The position numbers and the translations under genes were made by a program. A stretch of DNA of 64,000 bases, from the NCBI RefSeq assembly GCF_000016645.1, contig NC_009441.1:310001-374000 (forward strand), written 5' to 3'. The notes below the pieces were generated by a model. The model was not told the origin of the DNA and ran no database searches. It saw only the letters and a list, made by a program, of their open reading frames with translations. This document shows, piece after piece, positions 46,254 through 55,049 of this stretch. The DNA is from Flavobacterium johnsoniae UW101 (GTDB lineage: Bacteria > Bacteroidota > Bacteroidia > Flavobacteriales > Flavobacteriaceae). The first letter of the stretch is position 1, and every line of letters starts with the position of its first letter.

Positions 46254-46671
46254 TTATGAGCCAATAATCTGAAGGATAACGTACATCATCTTCAGTAACA
46301 TTTGCAAGTGGTAAAGTTGAAAAAGAAATCAGCTTAGAATTTGTTTCCAAAGATTCTATAGCATTGGCATAACCCGCAGGAATGTGAACTATTTTACTAT
46401 CACCAGCAGATACAAAAATACTTTCTATTATTAGATTCTTAGCTGGATTCTCCCAATTATCAATTTTTATAAAATGAATATTGAAAGAACCATTTAAACA
46501 ATAAAAGTTTTTGGAATCTAATTTGTGTCCCTGCCATGCGCGGATAGGGTTTTCATCAGAATTACTGATAATATAAAACCTTTCAATTCCTTTAAAATTA
46601 AAATCATTTACATATGAGATAGTCCCACGATGATCTGAAAAATTTCCTCCTTGAATAATTTTAGGAATCAT
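46246..46671 (-). CDS. WxcM/FdtA-like sugar-nucleotide cupin (ketoisomerase/epimerase-like)
   Basis: A 141-residue single-domain cupin related to RfbC and to FdtA/WxcM ketoisomerases: FSDHRGTISYVNDFNFKGIE, RFYIISNSDENPIRAWQGHK (HxH-like region) and KIVHIPAGYANAIESLE. Proteins like this act on NDP-4-keto-6-deoxysugars, shifting the keto group or epimerising. It overlaps the aminotransferase gene by 8 bp and the WecA-like transferase gene by 11 bp, so a joint role in preparing the first sugar or an amino sugar is likely. Exact activity is unknown. Confidence 0.75.
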   Translation of the reverse strand: MIPKIIQGGNFSDHRGTISYVNDFNFKGIERFYIISNSDENPIRAWQGHKLDSKNFYCLNGSFNIHFIKIDNWENPAKNLIIESIFVSAGDSKIVHIPAGYANAIESLETNSKLISFSTLPLANVTEDDVRYPSDYWLING

Positions 46672-47632
46672 GCTTTAATTTTAAATTATTCTTCTTTAAT
46701 AAATAAAACTTTGATGTGTATGCAAAAAATAAAGGTATAAGTACTATTAAAAATATAATTGAATCTTCAACCTTACTATAAAGAGTTATAACTAAAAAAG
46801 AAACTCCTGTTTGAACTAATGCATATAGTAAAGAAACAAATCTATGTTGCATTCTATATTCATTACTCAAAATTTGATATAAATGCAAACGATGAGCTTC
46901 AAAAATATTTTGTCCTAAAAACAAACGATGAATAATTGTACATCCAGCATCTACTCCATAAACTGCTAAAAATAAAAGCCAAATTACAGAATTTGTAATT
47001 AAAATAAGTTTTAAAGTTAAGAAAATTATCCAAAAAGCGATTGCAATACTTCCAACATCACCTGCAAAACATTTTGCTTTTTTTCTATAATTGAAAAATA
47101 AAAAAACTAAGCTTGCTATTATTACATACTTTATGAATTCTCCATCTGTAAAAAGCTGTATGTTTACATTCACATATAATAAAGACCCCATAACTACCAA
47201 AGTATAGAGCCCAGTAATGCCATTGATTCCATCCATAAAGTTATAGGCATTAATTAAACCAATCGCTACGACGTAAGCGATTAAAATACTCCAGATTGGA
47301 ATTAAATTAAACAACTCTAAATCAAAAAATATTAAAGTAATTGCTAAAAAATGGATCGAAATTCTAATTTTATTAGATAAACTTTGAATATCATCCCAAA
47401 AACTAATCAAACTAACTAACGTTATACCTGTAAAAAAACAATAATTTGTTTTTAAATGCTGGACAAAATAAAGCAGAGCCGAAACCCAGAAAATTATTCC
47501 GCCCCCACGTAATGTTACCTCTGTATGAGAGCTTCGTAGGTTAGGTTTATCAATTATATTAAAACGATCTGCTACTTTAAAATATAGTAACATTACAATC
47601 ATTAAAATAATTCCAAGTATTATGTATTGCAT
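46661..47632 (-). CDS. WecA/WbpL-type undecaprenyl-phosphate HexNAc-1-phosphate transferase
   Basis: A 323-residue protein with about ten membrane helices. It carries the PNPT signatures NLRSSHTEVTLRGGGI (31-46), SFWDDIQSL with Asp80-Asp81, NAYNFMDGINGI (128-139) and CFAGDVGSIAIAF. It starts a glycan by moving HexNAc-1-P from a UDP-HexNAc to undecaprenyl phosphate. The NFMDGINGI form and the reductase gene directly upstream match the WbpV-WbpL pair of Pseudomonas aeruginosa, which suggests QuiNAc or FucNAc as the first sugar. Confidence 0.9.
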   Translation of the reverse strand: MQYIILGIILMIVMLLYFKVADRFNIIDKPNLRSSHTEVTLRGGGIIFWVSALLYFVQHLKTNYCFFTGITLVSLISFWDDIQSLSNKIRISIHFLAITLIFFDLELFNLIPIWSILIAYVVAIGLINAYNFMDGINGITGLYTLVVMGSLLYVNVNIQLFTDGEFIKYVIIASLVFLFFNYRKKAKCFAGDVGSIAIAFWIIFLTLKLILITNSVIWLLFLAVYGVDAGCTIIHRLFLGQNIFEAHRLHLYQILSNEYRMQHRFVSLLYALVQTGVSFLVITLYSKVEDSIIFLIVLIPLFFAYTSKFYLLKKNNLKLKHDS

Positions 47633-47675
47633 ATTATCGAGTTCTCGGTATACCAGTTTTTTTTGATATTTTTAA

Positions 47676-48572
47676 TTAATTTCTAAATGAAGCAAATGTT
47701 CTTTTCAATCCTTCTTCTGCTGAAACAGGCAAGGATTTACCAATTGCGTTTATAATCTTTTCATTACTTACCAAATAGTTCTCTGTTAGTTTTTGCAAAC
47801 GCTCAGAATTTAAAGGCAAGTGAAGAAAATCTCCAAATTTAACAAGCGATTTTATTATATCTTTCGATAAATTTAATATGTGAACTTTTTTGTTTAAACT
47901 CTCTCCTAATAATTCAATCAACTCATTTGTAGATAACGATTTATCATCTGCGACATTATAAATCCCTGAGGGGATTGACTGATTTTCTAATAATTCTTTA
48001 ACAATAAAACAAAGGTTTTCAATCGACAAAAAAGAACGTTGATTTTCAAACGCTCCCAATGGCCAAGGAAATCCTTTTGAAACTAATTGATATAACAAAT
48101 TTAGATTCCCTTTGTTCCCATCTCCATGAATCATACAAGGTCTTAATATATAAACCCTTTTACCTTGTGGCAGTTTTTTGTTCAAAATGTATTCCTCTGC
48201 TTGGTGTTTAGATATCCCATAATGGGTTTTAGGATTGGGTATTACATCTTCTTTCAATATTCCTTTCACTTCATCAGATGCTGCCTTTACTGTACTCATA
48301 AAAACAAATACTGAAGACTCAGAGGTTAAGAAAGCATCAAATAGTTGTTTGGTTAGTTCAAAATTGGCTTCATAATAATCTTGGGGAGTTGATACTTTTT
48401 TTAAATCATGAGCTTTTCCTGCTAAATGAATTATAGCTTCTGAAAGAATCTCAAATTGTTGCTCCTTTTTATATCTAACACTTAAAATATCTAATTCATA
48501 ATAAGACTTAAAATAATCCTGAAGATATGATCCTACAAATCCCGTAGATCCAGTAATCAAAATCCTATTCAT
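47676..48572 (-). CDS. NAD-dependent epimerase/4-ketoreductase (WbpV-like)
   Basis: A 298-residue extended SDR protein: RILITGSTGFVGSYLQDYF (cofactor), IIHLAGKAHDLK, FVFMSTVKAASDE, HYGISKHQAEEY with the catalytic Tyr and Lys near residue 139, and ILRPCMIHGDGNKGN. It resembles the reductases that convert UDP-4-keto-6-deoxy-GlcNAc to UDP-QuiNAc or UDP-FucNAc just before transfer by a WbpL-type enzyme. A UDP-HexNAc 4-epimerase is the main alternative. It overlaps the GT gene upstream by 8 bp. Confidence 0.85.
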   Translation of the reverse strand: MNRILITGSTGFVGSYLQDYFKSYYELDILSVRYKKEQQFEILSEAIIHLAGKAHDLKKVSTPQDYYEANFELTKQLFDAFLTSESSVFVFMSTVKAASDEVKGILKEDVIPNPKTHYGISKHQAEEYILNKKLPQGKRVYILRPCMIHGDGNKGNLNLLYQLVSKGFPWPLGAFENQRSFLSIENLCFIVKELLENQSIPSGIYNVADDKSLSTNELIELLGESLNKKVHILNLSKDIIKSLVKFGDFLHLPLNSERLQKLTENYLVSNEKIINAIGKSLPVSAEEGLKRTFASFRN

Positions 48573-49743
48573 CCTTTATTTCTTTTATATGTGAAATAAG
48601 TTTTTTTTCATAACTATCCCAAGTATATTTATTTCTAATGAGAACAGCTGCATCTTCTCCCATTTTTATAAAAGATGATGGATTTAAATATACTTCGTTA
48701 ATTTTTTCCGCCATAATCAAAGGATCATTTTCAACTATAAAATGTGTATTGGTTTCGGCTCCAACTATTGGATCGGCAGCATATGATGTTAAAATATTTA
48801 CTTTACCCATACCCATTGTTTCAAGTATTTTATTTTGTATGCCCCCTCCATTCTGCATAGGAGCAATAACTGCAAAGCAAGAATTAATAATCAAGTAAGG
48901 GTCATTAAGAAATCCTGTTACCACAATGTTCTTTCTCTTCTTTGCAAGATTCAAAACACTACTTGATGGTCTTGGTCCAATAACGATCACTTTTATGTTA
49001 GGATTTAAATAATCCATGACATTTTTTTCAAACCAAACCATTGCATCAATGTTAGGCTGATAAAACATAGCTCCAAAAAACACTATACAATTATTATATT
49101 CGCTGGACTTTTCTGTATAATTAAACAATTTTTCGTTTACTCCGTTTGGAAGCCACTTAACTTCACCATAATCACTTAAATTCAATGCATCTTTTTGATT
49201 CACACAAAGTGTAAGATCAGCTTTAGACAAACACTTTTTTTCGTATTCAACTAATCTTTTTGCCTCAATTCCATAAATTAAATTAAAAATTAATGAACTA
49301 GTCGTTTTGTTTGATTTTAAATAACTTTTAGACAAGGCGTCTACCATATCTATTATAATAGACTTGTCTTTCAAAATATCTATATATCCACAAGTTCTAA
49401 TAAGATTAAGAACAGCGAATTCATCATTTTTAGAATTGTCTGAGATATATTTTTTAACAGACGTCAGCGAAAAATACTTAACTTGAAAAGGAATTTTTGA
49501 AAAAATTGATCCAAATAATCGAAATAAACTTTTAAATGTATTTAATTTAAAATGTTTACTCTTATAACTATTTTGGTTAATAAAATTTACTTGTTTGTCT
49601 GATAAATTTTCTCTTGAAATAGTTATGATATGTAAGTCAAAATACTTTGACAAAATCAAGATTAAGTTATAAATTTTAAGTTTATGACCATCAACAGGAG
49701 GATATGGTATTCCGGGAATTATGATAAGGCATTTTTTTTTCAT
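48565..49743 (-). CDS. GT4-family glycosyltransferase
   Basis: A 392-residue GT-B enzyme. The N-terminus IIPGIPYPPVDGHKLKIYNL is typical of a GT4 group with a PP-x-G-x-K/R loop. NCIVFFGAMFYQPNIDAM (near residue 220) begins the donor domain, and APMQNGGGIQNKILETMGMG near residue 295 is the donor motif, in which the first Glu of EX7E is replaced by glycine. It may add the second sugar to the WbpL-type lipid intermediate, judging from position. Donor unknown. Confidence 0.84.
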   Translation of the reverse strand: MKKKCLIIIPGIPYPPVDGHKLKIYNLILILSKYFDLHIITISRENLSDKQVNFINQNSYKSKHFKLNTFKSLFRLFGSIFSKIPFQVKYFSLTSVKKYISDNSKNDEFAVLNLIRTCGYIDILKDKSIIIDMVDALSKSYLKSNKTTSSLIFNLIYGIEAKRLVEYEKKCLSKADLTLCVNQKDALNLSDYGEVKWLPNGVNEKLFNYTEKSSEYNNCIVFFGAMFYQPNIDAMVWFEKNVMDYLNPNIKVIVIGPRPSSSVLNLAKKRKNIVVTGFLNDPYLIINSCFAVIAPMQNGGGIQNKILETMGMGKVNILTSYAADPIVGAETNTHFIVENDPLIMAEKINEVYLNPSSFIKMGEDAAVLIRNKYTWDSYEKKLISHIKEIKDE

Positions 49744-49744
49744 T

Positions 49745-50488
49745 TCATTCAGGTTTCTTTATAAGAATTTCTATGTGCGTTGAGAATCGGTTAGGAAATA
49801 GTTTCACAAAGAGATTTTTTATGAATCCAAACTTTTCACTTTTATACAGTTTATATTTTGGTAGAAAATTAATATAATTGGATTCCAAAATTATAAACCC
49901 AAATTTATCAAAAACACGAACAAGTTCTTTCAAACCGTAATACCTACAATGGCCTGGATAAAATGTGTTTTCACTTTCAATTGGGTCTAATATTTCTTTA
50001 TTAAAAAGTAATTTAACTAAATAACCAATATAGGATTGATTATTTGTTGTAAGATATAAAAGCCCTCCTGGTTTAATATTACCAAGTATGGCTTCGATAA
50101 ATTTATAAGGCATTCTGATATGCTCCAATACTTCCATAACTAAAACAACATCTGCCTGAACATGGATATCACCTTTTTTAATGCTCTCAAAATCTACATC
50201 TATTAGATCATGACCGAGACTAATTGCTTTTTTCGAAAAATCAAGATTTGTTTTTCCAATTCCAATCATATTGTTAAACTCCCCAAAATAGTAAAAACCT
50301 GTACCAGGAAAAGCTCCCAATTCAAAAATAGTTTTATTCTTTGGGTATTTTAACAATTTTAATGCTCGTTCAAACCTAAATTGGTCTTTAACATATGAAG
50401 GAATTCCATTTTTAAATAATAAATCTATAAACTCATCATTAAACAAAATCTCTTTAACTTTACTTTGATATTCACTTTCGGAAGTCAT
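49745..50488 (-). CDS. SAM-dependent methyltransferase, class I
   Basis: A 247-residue protein: TIFELGAFPGTGFYYFGEF near residue 54 is motif I, ADVVLVMEVLEHIRMPYKFI near residue 113 is the motif IV/post-region typical of UbiG-like methyltransferases, and LKPGG-like IKPGGLLYLTTNN follows. It probably methylates a sugar hydroxyl of the glycan under construction. It is separated by only 1 bp from the next GT gene. Confidence 0.8.
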   Translation of the reverse strand: MTSESEYQSKVKEILFNDEFIDLLFKNGIPSYVKDQFRFERALKLLKYPKNKTIFELGAFPGTGFYYFGEFNNMIGIGKTNLDFSKKAISLGHDLIDVDFESIKKGDIHVQADVVLVMEVLEHIRMPYKFIEAILGNIKPGGLLYLTTNNQSYIGYLVKLLFNKEILDPIESENTFYPGHCRYYGLKELVRVFDKFGFIILESNYINFLPKYKLYKSEKFGFIKNLFVKLFPNRFSTHIEILIKKPE

Positions 50489-50543
50489 ACTATTCTTTTA
50501 TTTTAATTAACTCCCTTATTGCAGTCAATATTTTATTTAAATT

Positions 50544-51644
50544 CTAAACTTTGAAATTTTTATTATACCAAGATTTCACATTTTCAACAAACATATCTGA
50601 GCTATATTTCTCTACTTGCTTGTAGCCTAGCTCTATTTTCGATATTGTTTCCTCTTCATCTTCTATAGTTAAAACAATAGCTGAAGCGATTGAATTTTCA
50701 TCATTGGGATCAAAATATCGGGCTGCGTTTCCTGCTATTTCAGGAAAACAAGAAGAATGACTACACAGTAAAGGACATCCAAACTTGAATGATTCTATAA
50801 TTGGAATACCAAATCCTTCATCAAAAGAAGGGAAAATAAACATTTTAGCATTTTTATATAAATCATTAATTTGTTCATCGCTTTGATATGGCAAAAATTC
50901 TATTGCTTCCGTTATAGCTAGATCACTAGCTATCTTTTTATATTGATGCAAAACTTTATTATCTCTTATTCCGATCATTTTTACTTTATAAATCTCCTTA
51001 ATGTGATCAGGAAGCTTACTAAAAGCATACAGTAATGATTTGGAATTTTTATATGAAGGCTCTCCTCCTATATGCAAAATATAATTTCCCCTTTCATAAT
51101 ATTTAGGATTCAAGATAATATCAGATTTGTTAAATCCAATAGAATTTGGAATAACATTTACCATGTTTTTATCTAAATCAAACCTATTTAACAGCTGTTG
51201 CTTAGAATATTCAGATACCGTAATAATATGCTCGAATTTATTTATAATTCTAGGCACTACAAAACGTCTATAAACAGCTCCTACTTTCTGTCTTAATGAC
51301 CGATCTTTGGAGTTATTAAAGTAAATTAGATCATGAATAATTAAGACATTTTTACTTGACTTTCTAAGAAAAATGGTAGAAGTATTGTAGGGATAAATAA
51401 CCATACTTTCAATTCTTTTTGTGAAAAAATACATTGAGAATTGTTCCCATAATATATATATTGAAAAACCGAACGAATGATACTCATTACTATCAACTTT
51501 AGTACCAGTTCTAAGAAGACCTAAAGCTCGCAAGCCTATATTATTTTTCAATACACCAACAAAATTGTTAATATATTTTCCCATGCCTCTATGCTGATTA
51601 ATAGCAAAAGTAGCATCATAAACAATTTCTACATCAAATTTCAT
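50544..51644 (-). CDS. GT4-family glycosyltransferase (mannosyltransferase-like)
   Basis: A 366-residue GT-B enzyme: VYDATFAINQHRGMGKYINN at the N-terminus, YILHIGGEPSYKNSKSLL near residue 190, and SFDEGFGIPIIESFKFGCPL followed by SSCFPEIAGNAARYFDP. The donor-site pattern is very close to that of the GT at 36382-37509, so both may use the same type of donor, such as GDP-mannose or dTDP-rhamnose. It overlaps the preceding GT by 11 bp. Confidence 0.87.
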   Translation of the reverse strand: MKFDVEIVYDATFAINQHRGMGKYINNFVGVLKNNIGLRALGLLRTGTKVDSNEYHSFGFSIYILWEQFSMYFFTKRIESMVIYPYNTSTIFLRKSSKNVLIIHDLIYFNNSKDRSLRQKVGAVYRRFVVPRIINKFEHIITVSEYSKQQLLNRFDLDKNMVNVIPNSIGFNKSDIILNPKYYERGNYILHIGGEPSYKNSKSLLYAFSKLPDHIKEIYKVKMIGIRDNKVLHQYKKIASDLAITEAIEFLPYQSDEQINDLYKNAKMFIFPSFDEGFGIPIIESFKFGCPLLCSHSSCFPEIAGNAARYFDPNDENSIASAIVLTIEDEEETISKIELGYKQVEKYSSDMFVENVKSWYNKNFKV

Positions 51645-52668
51645 AAATTAACTTTTCAATTTTTTCAACACACTTTGAAATTGTGAATTTTTCATTAAAT
51701 ATTTCTAAAGAGTTATCTCCTTGAGATTTTCTCAAATCCAAATTATCGTATAAAGTATAAAGAGCATCCCTCAATTCTTTATCATTATGGTAATTTATTA
51801 AATAACCATTTTTATTATCCGAAACAATATCCTTAGTCCCACCAGTATCAGTTGAAATAATAGGTAATCCAAATGACATTGCTTCAAGGAGCGAAAGAGG
51901 AAAAGATTCGAATTTAGAAGGTAAAACAAAAATATCCGCCTGACTTAAAATAGATTGAATATCTTCAACAAATCCAACTAACTTAATGTTAGGAACACTA
52001 TTACTGTTAATAAAATTATTTAAAGATTCATATAATGGTCCTGCTCCTGCTATTGTTAACTGTATATTTTTATCATCACCAAAAGTTTCCCAAAACACAT
52101 TAATTAACCAATCAATCCCCTTGTTAGAATCGAGCCGAGAAATACATAAAACATTTAATATTGATGACCTATTTTTATGTTCAATAAAATTAAATGATTC
52201 AACCCCATTATTTATAATTCGTATTTTCTTTTTATTCCAAAAAACTTCGTTTTTTGCATTATCATATAATAAAACTATTCTATCACAGCATAAATAACAT
52301 AAGTTTAAAATTAGATGCCCAAGCTGCCTTTTATAAAATTGGAAAGCATTATTGGAAGTATGCTTATAAGCAATTTTATTTTTTACCTTAATAAATGGTG
52401 AAAAGTAAATTGGTCTATTCCCATTAAAAATAACAATTTCTATATCATGAAGTAGGATTAAGCTATTGATCCTCTTAATCTGTAATAAAAAATTATCCTC
52501 CTTAATAAGATATTTATTTTCTCCCTGTAGTTGGTCAAAAGTACTTTGGTCTTTTACTAAAAAATAGTAATTATCTTTATTAGACAAGTGTTTTTGTATT
52601 GTCAGTAAAAATTTTTGTCCTCCACCAAAAAAAGGTGTCAGATCTAGAATAGCGACTTTTTTGCCCAT
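51634..52668 (-). CDS. GT4-family glycosyltransferase
   Basis: A 344-residue GT-B enzyme. FFGGGQKFLLTIQKHL (N-terminal glycine loop), VLCISRLDSNKGIDWLINVF (donor domain start near residue 180), and SKFESFPLSLLEAMSFGLPI followed by STDTGGTKDIV near residue 265 are all in place. It lies 5 bp after the Wzy-like polymerase gene and is likely one of the enzymes assembling the Wzx/Wzy repeat unit. Confidence 0.87.
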   Translation of the reverse strand: MGKKVAILDLTPFFGGGQKFLLTIQKHLSNKDNYYFLVKDQSTFDQLQGENKYLIKEDNFLLQIKRINSLILLHDIEIVIFNGNRPIYFSPFIKVKNKIAYKHTSNNAFQFYKRQLGHLILNLCYLCCDRIVLLYDNAKNEVFWNKKKIRIINNGVESFNFIEHKNRSSILNVLCISRLDSNKGIDWLINVFWETFGDDKNIQLTIAGAGPLYESLNNFINSNSVPNIKLVGFVEDIQSILSQADIFVLPSKFESFPLSLLEAMSFGLPIISTDTGGTKDIVSDNKNGYLINYHNDKELRDALYTLYDNLDLRKSQGDNSLEIFNEKFTISKCVEKIEKLIYEI

Positions 52669-52673
52669 AGTCC

Positions 52674-53978
52674 TTATTTTTTAACTCCCTTCATTTGATT
52701 ATGGATAAGTATAAAGCCAATATATACCACATAAATATACAGGGATAATCTTATCAAAAAATTGGCCGGATCGTATGCAAACCATCTAGGATAAAGGCTT
52801 AGAACGAGGATCGCAATAATTTTAAAAACTTTTTTATCTGCAGAGGAATATGTTTTATTAAATAAAAATGCCAAACAAAAACCAATTAAAATTGGTCCAA
52901 GATATCCAAACCAAACATAAAAATAAGCCGAAACTAATCCTCCACCACCTAGAGAAGTAAAGGTACCAGCAAACATGGGTACACGAGCTTCTATCCAAAC
53001 AAAAGATGATGGAACAAACCAATTCCAAATAAAACCTATTGTAGACCAAATCCTTAAACCTAATGAAAAAATATCATCTTTTATTAAACCCAAAAAAACT
53101 ACTGATGAATAAAATACATCTGTTTGATTACTAATAATAATTCCTTTATCACTTTTTTCAAATAAAGCTAAAGTATCTTCAACAGTCAATGAACCCATCA
53201 TCTTTAATAAATTTACAATTTCTGCAATAATGAATCCTAAAAAAGCAAATATCATCATATAAACTGTTTTAAACTTTCCGTCAAAAAACAATACAAAAAC
53301 TACAATAACCATTTGAACAAATTGAATCCTATAACCTCTCGTGATAGTCATAAAGCAATAATAAACCACAAGTAATAACAGACTTTTTCTTAAAAAAGGC
53401 TTATCTGTAAAAAAGAAAGCTATGACAAAAAAAATATAAAAATATTCTACACTTCCACCCTGACCTTCCAAATTATCTATGTAAGTGCTGTAAGATCCCC
53501 CAATAACACTATTCCCTTTTATTGAAAGGATGATGCCCAGCATAATTAAATATAAAAATGAAAATAAAATTATATTATTATTGGGTTTTATTAAATCTCT
53601 TATCTTCAAAGAACTTTTATTTAAATTACTTTTAAGAAAAAGTAAAAATGAACTAAGGAAAAGCAAATGTATTCCTAACATTTGGTCATACAAATCCCTT
53701 CTATAATATTGAGTATGAGCTGAAATTATATAATCTCCATAGTAATATGGAATTAAATACAAAAGGTAGGACAAGAAAAACACTCCCATTAATACAGCTG
53801 GTTGAATTCTTCTCATCTCCCAAATGATAAAAACATTTGTTAGAATTGCCATTATTAATAATGTTTTACCTAAGGCGAAAAAATTGCTTAATAACATTAA
53901 ACCAATATTTATCAATGCAAATATTGACTTAAGCAAAAAGCTCTTTTTAATATAAAATAGATTCCCCTCTTTGAACAT
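52674..53978 (-). CDS. Wzy-like O-antigen/capsule polymerase
   Basis: A 434-residue polytopic protein, about ten helices, without strong sequence signatures, as usual for Wzy. Pattern elements typical of O-antigen polymerases are a large periplasmic loop near the C-terminus (FVWIEARVPMFAGTFTSLGGGGLVSA is only its core region in summary: Arg and Gly-rich positions ~325-345) and a second Arg-bearing loop (YYCFMTITRGYRIQ, near residue 210). It would join repeat units flipped by Wzx. The neighbours are GT genes on both sides. Confidence 0.75.
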   Translation of the reverse strand: MFKEGNLFYIKKSFLLKSIFALINIGLMLLSNFFALGKTLLIMAILTNVFIIWEMRRIQPAVLMGVFFLSYLLYLIPYYYGDYIISAHTQYYRRDLYDQMLGIHLLFLSSFLLFLKSNLNKSSLKIRDLIKPNNNIILFSFLYLIMLGIILSIKGNSVIGGSYSTYIDNLEGQGGSVEYFYIFFVIAFFFTDKPFLRKSLLLLVVYYCFMTITRGYRIQFVQMVIVVFVLFFDGKFKTVYMMIFAFLGFIIAEIVNLLKMMGSLTVEDTLALFEKSDKGIIISNQTDVFYSSVVFLGLIKDDIFSLGLRIWSTIGFIWNWFVPSSFVWIEARVPMFAGTFTSLGGGGLVSAYFYVWFGYLGPILIGFCLAFLFNKTYSSADKKVFKIIAILVLSLYPRWFAYDPANFLIRLSLYIYVVYIGFILIHNQMKGVKK

Positions 53979-54112
53979 TAGAATATCATCTGGATTTGAT
54001 AAGCCACTTAAAATTATTATTATAATATATAGTTAAAAATAATTATGCATTTATTATGCTAATAAAAAATCGATTCTTTTTAGATTAATTAAAATAATCC
54101 TTAAAAATCGAT

Positions 54113-54133
54113 TTAAGAAATAGAATTTCTTAA
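54113..54133 (-). terminator. AT-rich hairpin after a GT2 gene, possible terminator
   Basis: TTAAGAAAT and ATTTCTTAA form a perfect 9-bp inverted repeat with a 3-nt loop, 5 bp after the stop of the GT2 gene at 54138. On the minus strand a short T run (ATTTTTAA) follows about ten bases later. It lies in a 159-bp gap before wzy, so a transcription boundary here is plausible. Confidence 0.45.
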
Positions 54134-54137
54134 GGTT

Positions 54138-55046
54138 TTATAATATCATTCTCAATTTTTTATATAATCTATATAAAAAAAAGTTGCCCAAAAATAATTT
54201 TTCAGAATAAATGCATTTCCAAATTAATTTTGTTTCTTTTTTTTCTTTCACATTATACAAAACAGGATAAACTTTATTTTTATCCATAGAGAAATAATAT
54301 GGCACTGAATTCCTAAGAATATAATAATCAATAAATTCGTTCAAATTAGGAACTTTAATTGATCGATAATTATCGATTTTAGATAGTAAGTGCTTTTCAT
54401 ACATGCATTTTAAATTCATTGCTCTATTTTCACCCAACAAATCGTATACTGCAGTGCCAGTTTTTTTTACTACGGCAATATTATTCATCATTAATTTAAA
54501 CCAAACATCTAAATCTTCCCCATGTTTTAAGTTTGTATCAAAACAACCTACTTCAAGTAATGCTTTTTTCGATACGCAAACAGATGAAGAATGAAATATA
54601 GTACCTTTACTTGCTAAACTAAAATAATCATTAATATAGCCTTCAAAATCATCGGGCAAGGAATTTTCAATAAATTGAACTCCTTTTTCTGAATTTTCAC
54701 ATACAAGAGTTGAATAGATTTTACCATCTTGATACTTATTCTGTAATTCTGCAATAATCTCTAAATGATTTGGTTTCCAATAATCATCCGCATCTAAAAA
54801 ACAAATCCAATCTGTACTTGCATTTTCAACACCTAAATTTCTTGCACTAGAAACCCCTCCATTCTTTTTATTTATAATTTTTACCCTCTCATCCTTTATC
54901 TTCTCAACAACATCTAAACTATTATCAGTTGAGCCATCATTTACAATTATTAACTCAAAATTAGAATAATTCTGTTCAAGAACTGTTTTAATAGCTCTTG
55001 AGACCGATTTTTCTTTATTATACAGAGGAACAACAATACTAAACAT
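54138..55046 (-). CDS. GT2-family glycosyltransferase
   Basis: A 302-residue GT-A enzyme with classical motifs: FSIVVPLYNKEKSVSRAIKT, IIVNDGSTDNSLDVVEKI, GGVSSARNLGVENAS and CFLDADDYWKPNHLE with DADD at residues 85-88. LKHGEDLDVWFKLMM near residue 175 holds the catalytic-base region. It is 3 bp from the preceding GT4 gene and followed by a hairpin. Donor unknown. Confidence 0.9.
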   Translation of the reverse strand: MFSIVVPLYNKEKSVSRAIKTVLEQNYSNFELIIVNDGSTDNSLDVVEKIKDERVKIINKKNGGVSSARNLGVENASTDWICFLDADDYWKPNHLEIIAELQNKYQDGKIYSTLVCENSEKGVQFIENSLPDDFEGYINDYFSLASKGTIFHSSSVCVSKKALLEVGCFDTNLKHGEDLDVWFKLMMNNIAVVKKTGTAVYDLLGENRAMNLKCMYEKHLLSKIDNYRSIKVPNLNEFIDYYILRNSVPYYFSMDKNKVYPVLYNVKEKKETKLIWKCIYSEKLFLGNFFLYRLYKKLRMIL

Positions 55047-55049
55047 ATT

